Positions 32,060 to 45,600 of a stretch of 64,000 bases of DNA are shown one piece after another. Source of the DNA: Membranipora membranacea. Its lineage: Eukaryota; Bryozoa; Gymnolaemata; Cheilostomatida; Membraniporidae. The stretch covers positions 2,423,001-2,487,000 of the forward strand of contig OU612066.1 of the NCBI GenBank assembly GCA_914767715.1, read 5' to 3'. Under the pieces are notes generated by a model. The model was given only the letters and a program-made list of their open reading frames with translations, was not told the DNA's origin and searched no databases. The position numbers were made by a program, and so were the translations under genes. Position 1 is the first letter of the stretch. Every line of letters starts with the position of its first letter.

Positions 32060-35000
32060 TCAGGGATCAGAAGTAAATAAACCATCAGAGTCAGCTTCAC
32101 TTACTATTGTACACAAAACTGCTGACTCAACCTAAAATATATACATATCATAAATACATATAAATCATAATCATAAATACATAATCTATAACATGTTAGA
32201 CTTCTAGTGACATTATAGACCTAAACAATACCATCATAGACCTACCCCTGCACCAATGTTCAAATATTAGTTTAAAAAAACTTTTAGCACATCCATCTAC
32301 AAACCTAAATGAATTTATAATTTACTAGACAGTCATTCATTTGTATAAATTACGGATATAGCAATGCATAAACTGGAAAAGTTCAATTTTAACCGATTTC
32401 CTATAATCTATAATACATTATATACTTACAGTTAATATATATTCACAAGTAGATGGCTCCAATAAGTAGATAGCTACAGCATGTGAGCTTCCACTACCTG
32501 TCTTTGAACATCTACAATAAGAATTCATCTGTGGTAACTTCTAATGTTGATGGAACAAATTTTCGGTTTTGATTTTGAGTTTCCTTTGACGTGAATAGTT
32601 TCAGCTTCAGATTAGTACATGTTAGATAAACGGCCCATCTGAAATATGATAATTGGTAACGAAGCAATCATCAGCTAGCAATATCATAGACATATATAAT
32701 CAATTACATAGAATATAGAATATTATATGAGCAACACAGACTCATCACTATTATTGTAATTTTCTTACTTTAGTTTAACTTCTACTTTACGCTGTTTAGC
32801 GGCTTCATCACAATAGTCTCCCTCTGTATATAGTTGTGATATGTATCTGAAACAATTATATTTTTAGATAAATCAATTCGACATGACATCAAACTTTACA
32901 TTGTTTTTTGAATTCCAAAGATAGTTTATACATTTTTGGCAAATAAGTTTAAAATAAGAGTTGTATGACTAAAGGGACTGTGGTACTGCGTTGGGATTAT
33001 TTAAGCAGATTCTTGTCACTCGGCACTCTATGGTTTGGGCTCAGAATAGTTCCTCTCCAAATGTGTGTACATAAAAAACGAGCAGGAGAGTAACTTAAAC
33101 ACAATCAGCGCATACCAATCATTAACAACATTAAAACTGACCTTCTATTAGATTTGGCGCGAGGCCTTTTGACTGGATTGTTTCCCAGCCATTTTATATG
33201 ATCCTGTTTATTCCAGGTTCCCAGAAGTATATTTGTAACTCTTTTTCCGCCCTCTACGTGAAACTGCTTCACAGTTTTACCATAACACAGCTCAAAACTC
33301 CACCATCCTGTACCCTGATAAGGAAATAATCATATCATTGCAGTCATATGTAAGCTTACTGTACTAAAGAGGCCACAAACCATGATAATATGAATTGATA
33401 AAAATCTGGAATATACAGCATGCAATAAAGATCAAATTTGACAAAGCCTCTATAAAAGGAATCTCTGTGAATTAAACAAAGAGCAATAAAATGACTAATA
33501 AAAACCTTATGAAGTCTCGGACCAGACACACCTTAATTATGTTTGGATAATAATGCTGATGTGTACTTAGTTCTCTAGATACTAATATGGCAGTGAATAT
33601 GATATGATATGATGTTACTATTGAGCTGGGATATAAGCACACTCTCTCTCATAAGTTAGAAAGCTCAAACTTTGTTCAGGTCATTGGTACTGGTATTTCA
33701 TAATCAATCACCACACACCCAATCATCGGTTGGAGAATGGTTGATAAATGAAGACTACTATGGGCAGCCTGCTCAAACTAACATCTCACCAATATATAAT
33801 AGTGATATCTGATAAACTAACCCCCTGCAGACAATAATCGCCACTGAGGAAATTCAACAAAAATCTTCTGTCTTCTTCCGATCCAATTTCAGTTCTGGTT
33901 GATTCCTGTTCCTCTTTGGTAATTCCAGGTGCTGCCGGGCGAGAGGCTGCAGGGTCGGAGCCAGCAGGGGTAGAAGGAGCATTCCTCACTGTAGTTCCGG
34001 ATATTTTAGGTGCTTTCTGTTGGAGTAAAAGATTGGACCATTGATACTGAATCATATGTGCAGCTAAATGAGCTTTAGGAGGTTTTCAGGAGAGAGCATG
34101 ATTGATGAACACATAAGAATGATATGTCGAATATAGATAAGAGATTGTTAAGATGAGAACAAAGAACTCGAGGATGAACAGAACAGCCAGGTTATGACAC
34201 CTTGTGGCCCGTATTAGAATGCTGAGGCTGCTGTGTGTAGGACTGTATATAACTTGACACCTGATCAATAGAAGAGATATCCTTATATCTCTCATACAGA
34301 GAATCAGCAGTCTCCACCTTATGTTGGGATTGTGAAGAATATGATAAGTCTTTGTCATCATCAGCGCCATCGTCATCATCATCATCATCATCGACATTTC
34401 TAATGTCTTGATCATCCCCAAAGTCTTCATCGTCCACCCAGTTATTATAGATAAAATCTAGTAGTGTCTTCAGCTATTAGACGGATGTGTGTAAAATATT
34501 AGAGCACAGTGTGAATGGTATGGTTTGTTGAGAATATGAACGGAACACCTGAATACATTTATGTATGACTTCGGTTATCAATGTGATTGTGAGTATGAGA
34601 TTATAAGAGAGTGTGAGTTGAGCTTGTTGGAGAGAGGAAGTTTAGGATACCCAAAACGTCCTTTTGGAGACAGTCACATGATTTAACAGCTAACATCGTG
34701 GAGTTTTCTACGTCAGATCACTTAACTGGTAAATCATTAAGAGTTATGCCTACATATTTAGGAAGAACATAGCTTCTTGTTCTTCATATGTGATGAGATA
34801 TATTGCTGTACACTTTATAGTAATCTTGTCTTCATTGTATATCACATTTGTACCATTTGTTTGGTCACAGAAACAGCCCCCCCCCCAAACAGCCCCCCCC
34901 CCCCCATGAGCTGAGTGTGAATTTAGTGTCATTATACATTATTCAGTAGAGATATTGGAACCTAACTTTTGTTTTATTTGACTCTTTTCTCCAAAATGGA

Positions 35001-36834
35001 CAGGTAACTGAGCCCCCACAACCCACCAATAAATTACTTAGGGGTCTAAGCTAGATGAGAGGAAAACGATTGGTTAACTGAATGAGCAAATTAAGTATAT
35101 GATTAATCAGGTGGGTAATCCAGGGCAAGGGGACACATTTAAATTAGCAAGAGAGTGAGTAAAGTGAGACTATACTCTCCAGTTATCTATACAAAATAAT
35201 GTATTACAGGCTAGAGAATAGGACTTACCGGTGGTCGTTTAGCGAGTTGTACATCTATCTCATTTTGCATCTTAGGTTTCCTTGGAGCACTGCCTATAGA
35301 ATGACAGGATATGACACGCGATGTCTCCTTGGAAACTCTATAATAAATAAATACCATCTCATATTCTAACACCAATTATTCGCACTTCACTGCCAGCTAT
35401 CATTGTTCTACTATCTACCCTTATCTATAATATGAAGATCACACCAACATGTATATGTATGATTATATAATACAAATATATCGGCCAGAATAAGCAGAAT
35501 GACTTGAATGTAGCACAGACGACTAACTTATTCTGGAATTCATACAGGAGAGATAACTCACTTGTAGTCTGGATGGTTACACAGCTCAGCTAAGAGAACA
35601 ATAGCTGTGTATTCACATGTCGATGTCTCCTTAATCTGATACAGATCTCCTCGTCCCGACTCATGACAGATATACTGTACTGTGATACGTCGATGGATCT
35701 CAGTCAAGTCACATAGCGTACCGTCATCATAAAACACCTCATAGTATCGGTATTTATCTCCCTCTAGTTGTATAGTATTGTCTTCTCTCTGCTCCGCTTG
35801 TTCAGGGGCATAGTTACCCAGTGTATAATCTTGTTTATTATCTTTAGGTATATCTTCATCAGCGTTTTTATCTTCGTGGTATTGTCTGAATTTCTTACCA
35901 TGACATAACTCGTATGTCCAGTAACTCTCAACCTACATCACATAATACATAGGAAGGGTTATAAAATTGTTCTGGCCTATCTGTAATTCTAGGTTGTTCT
36001 AAGTTTATAGCCAGTTCAGTTTTGGCTTGATACAAATGTTAGTATCTATAACTGGTATTTCAAGTAACTTTCGTATAGTTTCATATGTGACATTGTCACA
36101 ATATCACCAGTTTTATATCTAGTAGTGTTCTGACTATCTACTTGGTTTAATATTGCTGCAACTTTACCAAACCCCCAACCACTCCTACCCTTAACAGAAG
36201 GTAAGAGACAATATCTACATTAATAAATAAATGACCAATTTCTGTACGGTATCCTACCCACCCGGTACGAGCAGCTCGTCTTCTTAGAGAAATCCTGTAA
36301 TATCTGAGCAGGTGTAGGACCATCGTATGATTCTTTGTCGACGTGATCATTCTCAGCTGACTCAAAGTCATCTCTATACAAACACTCATATTTTTCATTA
36401 TTATGCGTCATCAACGGCATCGATATCAACCCTTCTCTATCAAGCTATTAAAAGAAGATGGTTATTCCAAAAAGATTGCCAGAGCATTACAGTTTTATAA
36501 GATGCAGCTTGTACCAGGTACATGCCAGACTTGAAAGATGGTACAATAATCGATTTTAGTTCAGGATTTACAAAATAGTTCACAACATAACATATAAAAG
36601 AAATCGATGTCATCATAATCAAGAAGCTGCAATCGATATTTGTTGGTGCTCTCATGTCTAGAGTTGAAAAATTTCGAAGCTGTAACTCCATCGGCATACC
36701 TCATTAGCTTCGAGAGGCCCTCCCCACTTGATTGTATATGGGATACTATCACTGAATGGGTTGAACTCAGCATCAGCTATCTGATAGCCCAGCAGGATGA
36801 ACCACACGCAGAAGTATTGCCGTCTTGTGTACAT
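32060..36834 (-). CDS. ERLEC1: Endoplasmic reticulum lectin 1 (erlectin, XTP3-B)
   Basis: Ten exons in transcript order: 36834-36700, 36444-36262, 35932-35562, 35337-35229, 34473-34201, 34016-33822, 33315 or 33308-33142, 32846-32769, 32511-32430, 32131-32060; about 554 residues against 483 in human. Signal peptide MYTRRQYFCVWFILLGYQIA. ERLEC1 is a luminal lectin that links misfolded N-glycoproteins to the SEL1L-HRD1 ERAD complex. The first MRH domain (about 100-230) reads [20 protein letters not shown] and ends CEYTAIVLLAELCNHPDYK. The second (about 418-540) has FELCYGKTVKQFH, LYTEGDYCD and LLEPSTCEYILTVESAVLC. Between them lies an acidic linker with a run of eight Asp. All junctions keep phase except at exon 7: the first acceptor gives the conserved Gly-Trp-Trp but shifts the frame by one base; the second (CAG before GATGG) keeps frame and loses Trp-Trp. 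Confidence 0.92.
34380..34400 (-). repeat. CAT microsatellite encoding a poly-aspartate run in ERLEC1
   Basis: A run of catcatcat (GATGAT on the coding strand) in exon 5 encodes eight consecutive Asp in the linker between the two MRH domains. Such runs are prone to length variation. Confidence 0.85.
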
Positions 36835-38877
36835 TTTGCAACCAGTACTTCTTCTACTATAGGAAGAAAATAGGATAATAGCGGAAGAAAAACAAACGCT
36901 TCAGATTGGGGGCTTAACAATGAGCTAAACGTGTATAAAATTCTTTTGAAATACAAACATAGTATTCCGATTGGCACTTCTCCATCTAGAATGTGTTGGT
37001 TCTAATGAAATTCTACCCATCATCAGAGCAACTATTTGCTCAGACAATCAGTATGGAAATTCCCATGGTCTGGACGCTCAGCAGTAATAAAAACTAACCA
37101 ACTAGGAAAGTAAGCATGCATAGGCCTAGTTTTTGTGGCTACACTACCTACCTGTACTTACCTTTCAACTCAAAGTCAATCCATTTTTCTCTCATCTCAT
37201 AATAGGGGGTGTGGTAGCCTGTCAGTGACTCGGTGTCTTGACAAGCTTGTCAAGACACACTGAGCTGACAGGCTAGGAGTAGTAGTAGGTACGGTAGGGG
37301 TGTGGGTGCTCAATTCTGTTCCCTGGTGTTGGATCAATGCTAACTCACTTTTCTTATGAGACAAAAAGGTTTAGTCATATTGGAGCCAGGGGTATATCTA
37401 GTCTTGGGTTAACAGAGAGCTTAAATACCTGGATTTTGTAGAAGTCTCCAAGAGAATACTGAAATTGGATTATGGCAGTTTTTGTTGAGTTGTGTAGAAG
37501 CCTGTGAAGGACACTTCATTGAGTACAGCTTGAGGGGAATATGCTACAGCCTCCATAGTGTTGATGAGTTTTAGGCTATGATCTCAAGGTCTTACTAAGG
37601 TCATTAGAGAAAGGTGAAGAAAAGTTGTGAGCTCTTTTCTTCTGAATCAAGGGTAACTATGCCCTTGTCTGAACTGAATACTGCGCAAAAATTGGTGCAT
37701 GATCTAAAACAGACTGCAGTAACTTTAAAACAGGCAATGCACTCATCCGATGGTTTGATCGCCGTCTGAGCTTGGGCTCCGTTAATTGGCGATATTTAGT
37801 GTTTACTTGATTGACTGTAGCACAGTTAATTGGAAATATGTCAGTAATGATCAGAAAGTCCATTATTTAGTTGTTATCATTTTTAATGGGGGTTTCATTG
37901 AATTGTTATTATGAGTAAAAAAGAAAAAGGGGGGCTGTTTATGTTACTACTGAGCATCACCTCAGAGTGGGTACATAATCTGAGTAAAGGAGGCACACTT
38001 GTATAAACCAAGTGTAAAAGAGAGGTCTGTCTGGTACAGTGAAGTCAAAGTAGATTCAGTGATTCCTAGATGCTATTTCGGGGCAAGATATATTTGTAGG
38101 TTTCATTTCACCTCCAGACCGGTTCGACCAAGCAGAAAAGAAAAAAAAGAGAAGAGAAAGAAACTACACTGTCATTGGTCGCATTTTATTGCCATTTTGC
38201 TATGTACTATTCAGCCTATTTAAAGTTGGATTCATATACTTATAAACACGCTGTTTGAAAGAATAGCGTATACTAAGTATATAGCCCTTGTTGTGAAAGC
38301 ATTGCTGCATGATGATGAATGACCTACATGCCAGAATTCTTAAAATACCACTGATCAAACAAACAAATGCCTCAACAAATGAGGCACTCGGCCTTTATAC
38401 CTGACATTGGTAGTCTACGAGTGTTCTAAAGTAATTGAGGTTGAGGTAAGACCTTGTTGGAATGGGGTGGATGAATGAAATGACATAAATAATAACAATA
38501 ACAGGGCTATTCTGTATTTGTGCACAACAGATGAGCCCCTGACCACTTTTCTCATGAAAGAGAGCTCACTGTGGCTGTGAAAGGGATACAAGATGTTGAC
38601 TGTGTTAGAGTGTATTATGATTATCATGAGCAACAAACCAAATCAAAATCATTTTACTTACCTATATATTTATCTAGGCCTATGTATGTATGCTTGTTAG
38701 ACTTTTTACCATGTTAGTGTACTTTTACACATTACAGTACATATGTCTATCGTGTATGTATGTGACTTTCCTCTCTTGTCAGGTGTTGTTACCCTGACAA
38801 ATTTTGAAGCCCCAATAGAACAACAACCACCTAGCGTAATCATGTTTTATTTTGTAGACCTCACCAGGTGCTGCAGT
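36835..38877. other. ERLEC1-TMEM70 intergenic region (head to head)
   Basis: Holds both 5' flanks. The only distinct structure is the hairpin at 37215-37275. No TATA box stands out on either side. Confidence 0.5.
37215..37275. repeat. Long palindrome with a perfect 26-bp core
   Basis: The core (37234-37259) reads gtgtcttgacaag then cttgtcaagacac, a perfect inverted repeat without a loop. Outer arms tagcctgtcag and ctgacaggcta extend it to 61 bp with a small mismatch. The same tcttgacaagct motif makes the hairpin at 54888-54947 and appears as a half site near 23823. Confidence 0.9.
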
Positions 38878-41027
38878 ATGAGTGTATACAGAGCAACGCA
38901 GGTAAGCGGATATATTTAGATTATGTGCAGCTAATTTATTCTGAAAATGAAGATTTCCAGTAGACATCTGCTGTTACCCGAATCTCTTCAGTGATATAAT
39001 ATGTTAATAAAGATTAATTCTGACCTGTATCATGGTTTCTTATCATTTTACTTCATTTACAGAATTTCCTGCGCACAGTGAAGAAGTGTAGTCGGTTGAG
39101 AGAAGCTCTCTCAGTTAACTACAGAAATTTTCACAGCTTCAGTTCACTTTCTCATAGCCATCCTATTCGCACATCTTCGTGTCACTGGCCTACTTATGGT
39201 AAGACTATAACACCTTCGGTCGAAAATCTGATTCATATCTAATATAAATCGCATTGCCATCCAGACACATAAGAATTAACAATAATTGAATGTAGTCTTT
39301 TGACTAAATCCAATTTGCTGTTTGAATTTTACCTGCTGGAGCATTATGAAAAGGGAACAACGTTCCTTATGATAAATACATACTGTGTATACAATAGTGA
39401 TAACGTGAAACATATAGGATTACTCTGTGTGGAGATTAGTATGATTGAGACATAACGTACTGATATCGGACAAATTCATCGAGATCCAAGGTTGAATGAG
39501 CCAGGCTTATTACCCTGGCTGAATCAGATGCTCATTTCCAAATTTCAAACATACCTTTTCAAGGCTATTAAACATTCTTCCACTGATAAGTTAAAATGAT
39601 AAGTCTAGTCAATTGAAACCTGACAGATTGATTATCAAATTCTGTTGCGATTTCGACAATTTCGAGTAACAAATAGGCATTAATTTTTATGAAGATGATT
39701 CTGGTACTGAATGAAAATCATTGCAACTTCTGCCACAAATTTGGCTGATTAACTAAAGTAATTTTACACTCTTTATGCACAGTTGTTACATTTTGTGCGC
39801 CATGTCTATCTAGGTATTGTTATGTTGCTTCATTGGCGCCCCATACTTGATAATATTTTGGGCGGTTGTTTTTTTGTTGCGCATGTCGTTACGTTTTAGA
39901 CATTTGTTACGAAACAACAGCATTCAAACCATCAATCAAGTGTCAGTCTCAGGCCTCACATTTGAAATCTATAATCATGTGGTCATTAAATATGTGTAAG
40001 CGTATCAAATACTAGGATGGCGATGCCAGCAGGGATTTAAAACTCTATGATGTCAATTTAGCAGCAAGATTGCAATTTCAAGGGTTGTTTTCCCAATTAC
40101 TAGGGTGAGAAAACTCCCTTGAATTTGATTACTCTCTTTACAAGTCGGGCCTTTTCTATACTTGGACTGCTGTGTTATTTGCACAGGATGCCTTTTGTAA
40201 GCTCACATGCTAGGTTGGTTATAAGCAAAGCTCACCGAACTACAGATTTCAAAGCATATGATTATCGTTTAGATGTGTACAGGATAAAAGAAAGTAACAC
40301 CTGATGTGTCCTGTGTGTTAATGTTTCCAACATTATGATCTCAAGATTTTTCATGTTTATATCACCTTTCCTTTTAGTTTTGCAAAAGTGCTACAGCACA
40401 GATAATACAAGCTCTACGGCTGAGAAGAAAGACGCAATTAAAGATTCTCAACTAGGAGCAGGAGCAGCTGGGCCCGGCAATCTTGTCTATACTGGTACTG
40501 CTAATAGAATGGTTACTGTGGCCAAGTTCTTCTCCTTATCGACCAGTGCTCTTGGACTGTGTATAATGCCCTGGTTATATGCCGAGATGTCAGACGGTGG
40601 TATCATATTCAAGGTGGCTATGATGGGAGCCTCATCCTTCTTCATATTTCTAACTCCTGTGCTGATACACTCGCTCAGTAAGAGATATGTACTATCCATG
40701 TATCATGATAAACCCACCAACACTTTCTCTACCGTCCGCTATAACCTAATCATGCAGCAGAAAGCGTTCAGCTTCACACCTGACCAAATAGAGGACACAC
40801 TATCCAGCCCTTTGTGTAACTTTCAAGTAGGTAACCAGGGATTTATACTGGACACAGATGAGTTAATGAGGACAGATCCAGATGCATACATCGCCTTCAT
40901 GAGGTATGATGAGCCTATTGATCTGGATAAATATACAGTTGTGTCTAAAGCATCAACTGATCAAATGGACAAAGATAATTTGACAACTGGGGTAAATAGG
41001 GCGAAAGGTGGGAATAAGCATGGTTGA
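38878..41027 (+). CDS. TMEM70: Transmembrane protein 70, mitochondrial
   Basis: Three exons: 38878-38901 (only MSVYRATQ), 39063-39198 and 40378-41027, joining in phase to about 269 residues (human 260). The N-terminal 55 or so residues are rich in Arg, Ser and His and nearly free of acidic residues, as in a mitochondrial presequence. The family core follows: NLVYTGTANRMVTVAKFFSL, a first membrane segment (about 104-121), a second (about 129-152, ending FLTPVLIHSLSKRYV), and the typical DAYIAFMRYDEP C-terminal motif. TMEM70 is an inner-membrane protein that helps insert subunit c during ATP-synthase assembly and also assists complex I. The upstream exons were found by splice phase and presequence character; an ATG at 40335 in intron 2 would give a shorter form without a targeting signal and is less likely. 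Confidence 0.88.
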
Positions 41028-42620
41028 TTTCCTCAGTGCATCGCTCTTCCATCAACGATAAAGGGCAATAACCTGCGGTCCCTCAACCTTATATGAAGTA
41101 TGAAGTTGTCTTCTCATATATGTTTTCGAGGCAACTCTGTACATTTTTGATTTTTCTGAGAATGTTATTAAAGTTTTGTTAATCACACTTTCAAATCTTT
41201 CAATTGATTTTCTTTTCATTCTCAGCATTCTCACTGTATAACCGTGTAAGGTTGAGGCCACATGTTTGGTCGCTATTCACACCGCAACGGTCTTAGGCTA
41301 ACAATGATGTCGCTGTCAAACACACAACTTGTGCCTGCAGTCAACTCTCTGATCATCGATAGGAATAAATGAGGATTATCAGTGCAATCAGTAATATCTG
41401 ATTCCAATCTGACAGCTCCCTCACATTTCATACTAGTCTAGACTTAAAAAGGTTATGCGCTATGCTAATCTATTTATAGAGACCAATAGCTATTTATAGG
41501 AACAAACAAAATTGAACAGGAATGGCGCCATCTGGTGATGACCATGATTTGCTTTGTGTGGAGGTTTTGTGGTGAATTTTTGTGTATCAAGCTATCGTTT
41601 CATAAAAATTATACCATTCCATCTAGATGGTTTGCCATGTAAACTTGTTTCTCTTACCTGCTGGGCCATGCTTACTATTGTGAGTTCATACAGTACTCTA
41701 GCTGTTCTTTACTTGTTTGTGTGATATGGAGTGTTGAAAGTCATATCAGAACCACAGTAACCCGAGTTTCATGTCTCAGTCATGCCGAAAACATGAGACC
41801 TAATGAGTGAAACAGAGATTTATTTTAGAGGTTTTTGTTAGGTAGGATTATTCATCTCTAGGATCTGTTTAAAAACTTGCAGCATCATCATAAGTTTAAT
41901 ACCTTATCCTGGTACTGTACATCCTGGTTTTAAGAGATATATGTTATTGTATTCTTCTGCTTTCCCCACTACTGATACAATGCATAGGTGTAAAGATCAA
42001 AGAAATTAGAAAAAAAGTGCTGAAATATAATTTATGAGTTTCGACAACGAACTCCTGATTACTGTGGAGAAAATCTGCCATAAGGGCAAAGATTATAAAT
42101 ACTTCATTGATAAGGGGCAAGAAAGTAATCAAAATAGAAATCAAGTAGTTGCCAAGTTATTGTGAAACTTAGAGGAATTCAATAACAATTGCTAATAAGG
42201 CAAAATGCTGGAGCAATGCCAAGACATAAACGAATGAACTCTGAAAAAGCAAGACAATTACATAACCAATGTCCAATCAGATCTGAGCATACAGTAAACC
42301 CCTGACACTCCCACATTGTGAGCCAATCAGATTTGAGTGCACATGGGGCCATCATATACTTTATAATAGATGTCCCGGCATCACTGGAATCATTTCTGCA
42401 CAGCCTCGCCACAGGACAGGTTAGTAGGCAGCAAGCACTCTGCTTACTTGTCCTATTTAATTAAATTATTTTTATGAATTTTTCTAGACTGTCTTGTTCA
42501 TATCCACGATCACTTTTCATGCTCTCAATAAATTATACACTTGCTGAGATCGAGTAGGAAGTCGTGTTTCTTATATAGTTTTTTCTGTTATCTAGACAAA
42601 TTCAATCTAATCCTGCAAAC
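41028..42620. other. TMEM70-TAT intergenic region
   Basis: The TMEM70 3' UTR probably ends shortly after AATAAA at 41364-41369. No other gene is seen. The 5' flank of TAT lacks an obvious TATA box close to the start. Confidence 0.45.
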
Positions 42621-45600
42621 ATGAGTTCACTATGTGATAAGACAAGTCAAGAGTTGCCGACTATGGAGGGAAGAAAATGGAATCTGACAGCCAGCGATAT
42701 CGCTAAAGGGGTCGTCAATCCTATAAGACAGATTGTCGATACGATGAAGATCGCCCCCAACCCGGAGAAGGAACTCATCAAACTGACAATAGGTAGGTTC
42801 ACCCTGTCAAGATATTCTTACAAAATTATTTAAATCACAATATACTGCCTGTAAGGCACCTTGTTTGCTGTCATTAAATCTGTCCTGTATGTCATGTTGA
42901 GTGTAATGTTGTAAGATCGCCTCACAGAGTAAGGATATATATATCCTTACTCTATGATCACTGTAGAGAACTTTTTATTATACCGCTTACTTGTAATTGT
43001 TACAAATGATTGTATGAGGGTGGCACTATTATATTCTTAGATGTACCACAGTTATATGTTAGATTAGAAACCTTGAGTTATTAGGATTTTACATGACACT
43101 TAATTGTTCAAACCATATTGTAGGGCTAGACTATTCGTCTGGTGCTGACGATATAAATGTTCCTTGTGTTTAGGTTAGTTTTGTCTGCTGTTGGTTGAGT
43201 GTGGGTTCTTGATGACTTTTTTGATTTTAGTCCCATGGTGAAGGCTTATCTATCACATTATGTTCTCGACATGATAAGCGGCTTCGGTGACCATTGATTG
43301 GTCTGCCGATCGTCATCCGCCCGTCGCAGGCTGTGGACGTACCGGTATATAAGCACGTAAGCTGCGGTTACGACCAGTTTAATGCTCAATATTATAATGT
43401 ATCAGATTAGAATTCTGCTTTCTCTTCTCATTTAAGCAGTTTGTAGCCTCGATTTGGGATGGAAGTACGGCGGCGAAACCCTGCTGCCAAAATTATCACG
43501 CTGCAACAACTGCAATCATGCTTTGATCAACTAATGCTTGAAAGTTCAACTCTCAAATCCTCATAATTAGATGCTCGCTAATTATTCTGCCTCATCAGCC
43601 AAATCACACATGTTTGAAAGCTAGCTTAGGCAACACAATAACCTAAAAGCATGAGGCATCGTCTGGCCGCTGGGCTGAACATGATGAATTTAGTAGCGAA
43701 ACCATGCTACCCTGCCTTCATCGTGGTATGTATTACAAGGTGCCGAGCGAGCAGGTGATATGAGTGCCTTCATACTAACGAGATACCCATTTCACCTGCT
43801 GTCTTGGCTCCTTGTAGGTATATCTCTATGTGTGTTTTGTGTGTTACATACATGTGATTCAAGGTATAATGACTGTTTTGTTTTTGCTTTTATAGGAGAC
43901 CCGTCAGTGTTCGGTAATCTGGACCCAGCCCAGGAATGCCTCGATGCAGTAGTAGAAGCTGTACAGAGCGGTAAATACAATGGCTACCCTAACTCTGTCG
44001 GTAAGTTGCAATATACACAATAGACATACATTAGGTCATAACGGCGTTAGAACAGCAACCTGAGACTACCATTTACGCATTTGCCTGAAAACATATGGCA
44101 GCACATCTGCTATTAGGCAACGCAGTGCGGTTGTTGATCATATGCCCTGTGTAGATTTATAGAGTGCTCATTGGCAGCCATTTTCAGTTCAATGTTTTCA
44201 AGGTTTGCTGTTAACTAGGTTCATTTCTATTGACACATTCAAGTTATCCAATTTATTACTGGGTAAACGACCTGGTACAGAAATAATCAAATGTATTGAA
44301 TTCTTATGAAATGAAATCACATGGTAAAAGGATTGAAACAATTAGCTCTATATGCGTTTCTTTTTGTCAAGCCAACTTGCATTTGTGGCAATGTTTTCTT
44401 TTTTTTTTGTGCTGAAAGGTTAAGAATAATTCACACCATAACACCTTAACCTTTTCTCAGTGACTAATTATGTAATACGTCGTACTAACCTACCAACCCT
44501 TTAAAATCAAGATAGGGCTGGTTGAGGTGATGACTGAGTGGCCTCAGAGCAAGGAGTTAGACAGACCCGTTCAGTTCTTTTTTTATATGGTTATATTGAC
44601 ATGCTCTTAGCCATATGAGAAGTTTTCGGTTTGAGTTGCTTTGAATCTTGGTTTTATAATTTCAGGATATATGGAGACCAGAGAAGCCATTGCTCAATAC
44701 TCTACAGACATGGGGGCTCCAGCTACCGCCCAAGTAAGCTCATATATTGAAAGATCAACTAAGTGATACTACGTAGTCATATTTGCATTTTAAAAGTGAC
44801 CACAAAATTTTTTGCTTTGATTAATGTTATAGGTTTATATTAGTTTATATTAGTTTATATTAGTTTATATTGATTGATTGATGAGTACTTTATTATCGAT
44901 CAAAATACATTTGCAACGAAAGACAATGTATATAGTGGATCTGATTTGACATAAATTGATAAAAAGACTTCAGTAGTCATATTTGCATTTTAAAAGTGAC
45001 CACAAAATTTTTTGCTTTGATTAATGTTAGAGGTTTATATAAGTTTATATTAGTTTATATTGATTGATTGATGAGTACTTTATTATCGATCAAAATACAT
45101 TTGCAACGAATGACAATGTATATAGTGGATCTGATTTGACATAAATTGATAAAAAGACTTCAGTAGTCATATTTGCATTTTAAAAGTGACCACAAAATTT
45201 TTTGCTTTGATTAATGTTATAGGTTTATATTAGTTTATATTAGTTTATATTAGTTTATATTAGTTTATATTAGTTTATATTAGTTTATATTAGTTTATAT
45301 TAGTTTATATTGATTGATTGATGAGTACTTTATTATCGATCAAAATACATTTGCAATGAATGACAATGTATATAGTGGATCTGATTTGACATTAATTGAT
45401 AAAAAGACTTCAGTACGTTGGTTAGAAAAAAACAAAAATTGAAATAAAACAGGATTTGGTCACATCATCTGTTACAGAGTCTATATATAACTGCCATATT
45501 TAATGAAAAGACATTTAGCTGCAGTGGCAGTAGTGTGCTTTATGATTATTAGTTTATTTTAGTTTATATTAGTGGTTGCTGTGAACTAATCTGGTTTGTT

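Noticed and set aside
32560-32640. An additional ERLEC1 exon
   Set aside because: It has an acceptor-like end on the minus strand but the frame hits a stop and does not match the MRH domain; exons 8 and 9 join in phase without it.
40335-40377. ATG at 40335 as the TMEM70 start
   Set aside because: A strong acceptor ends at 40377 and an upstream exon pair supplies a mitochondrial presequence in phase; the 40335 start would code a non-conserved hydrophobic leader.
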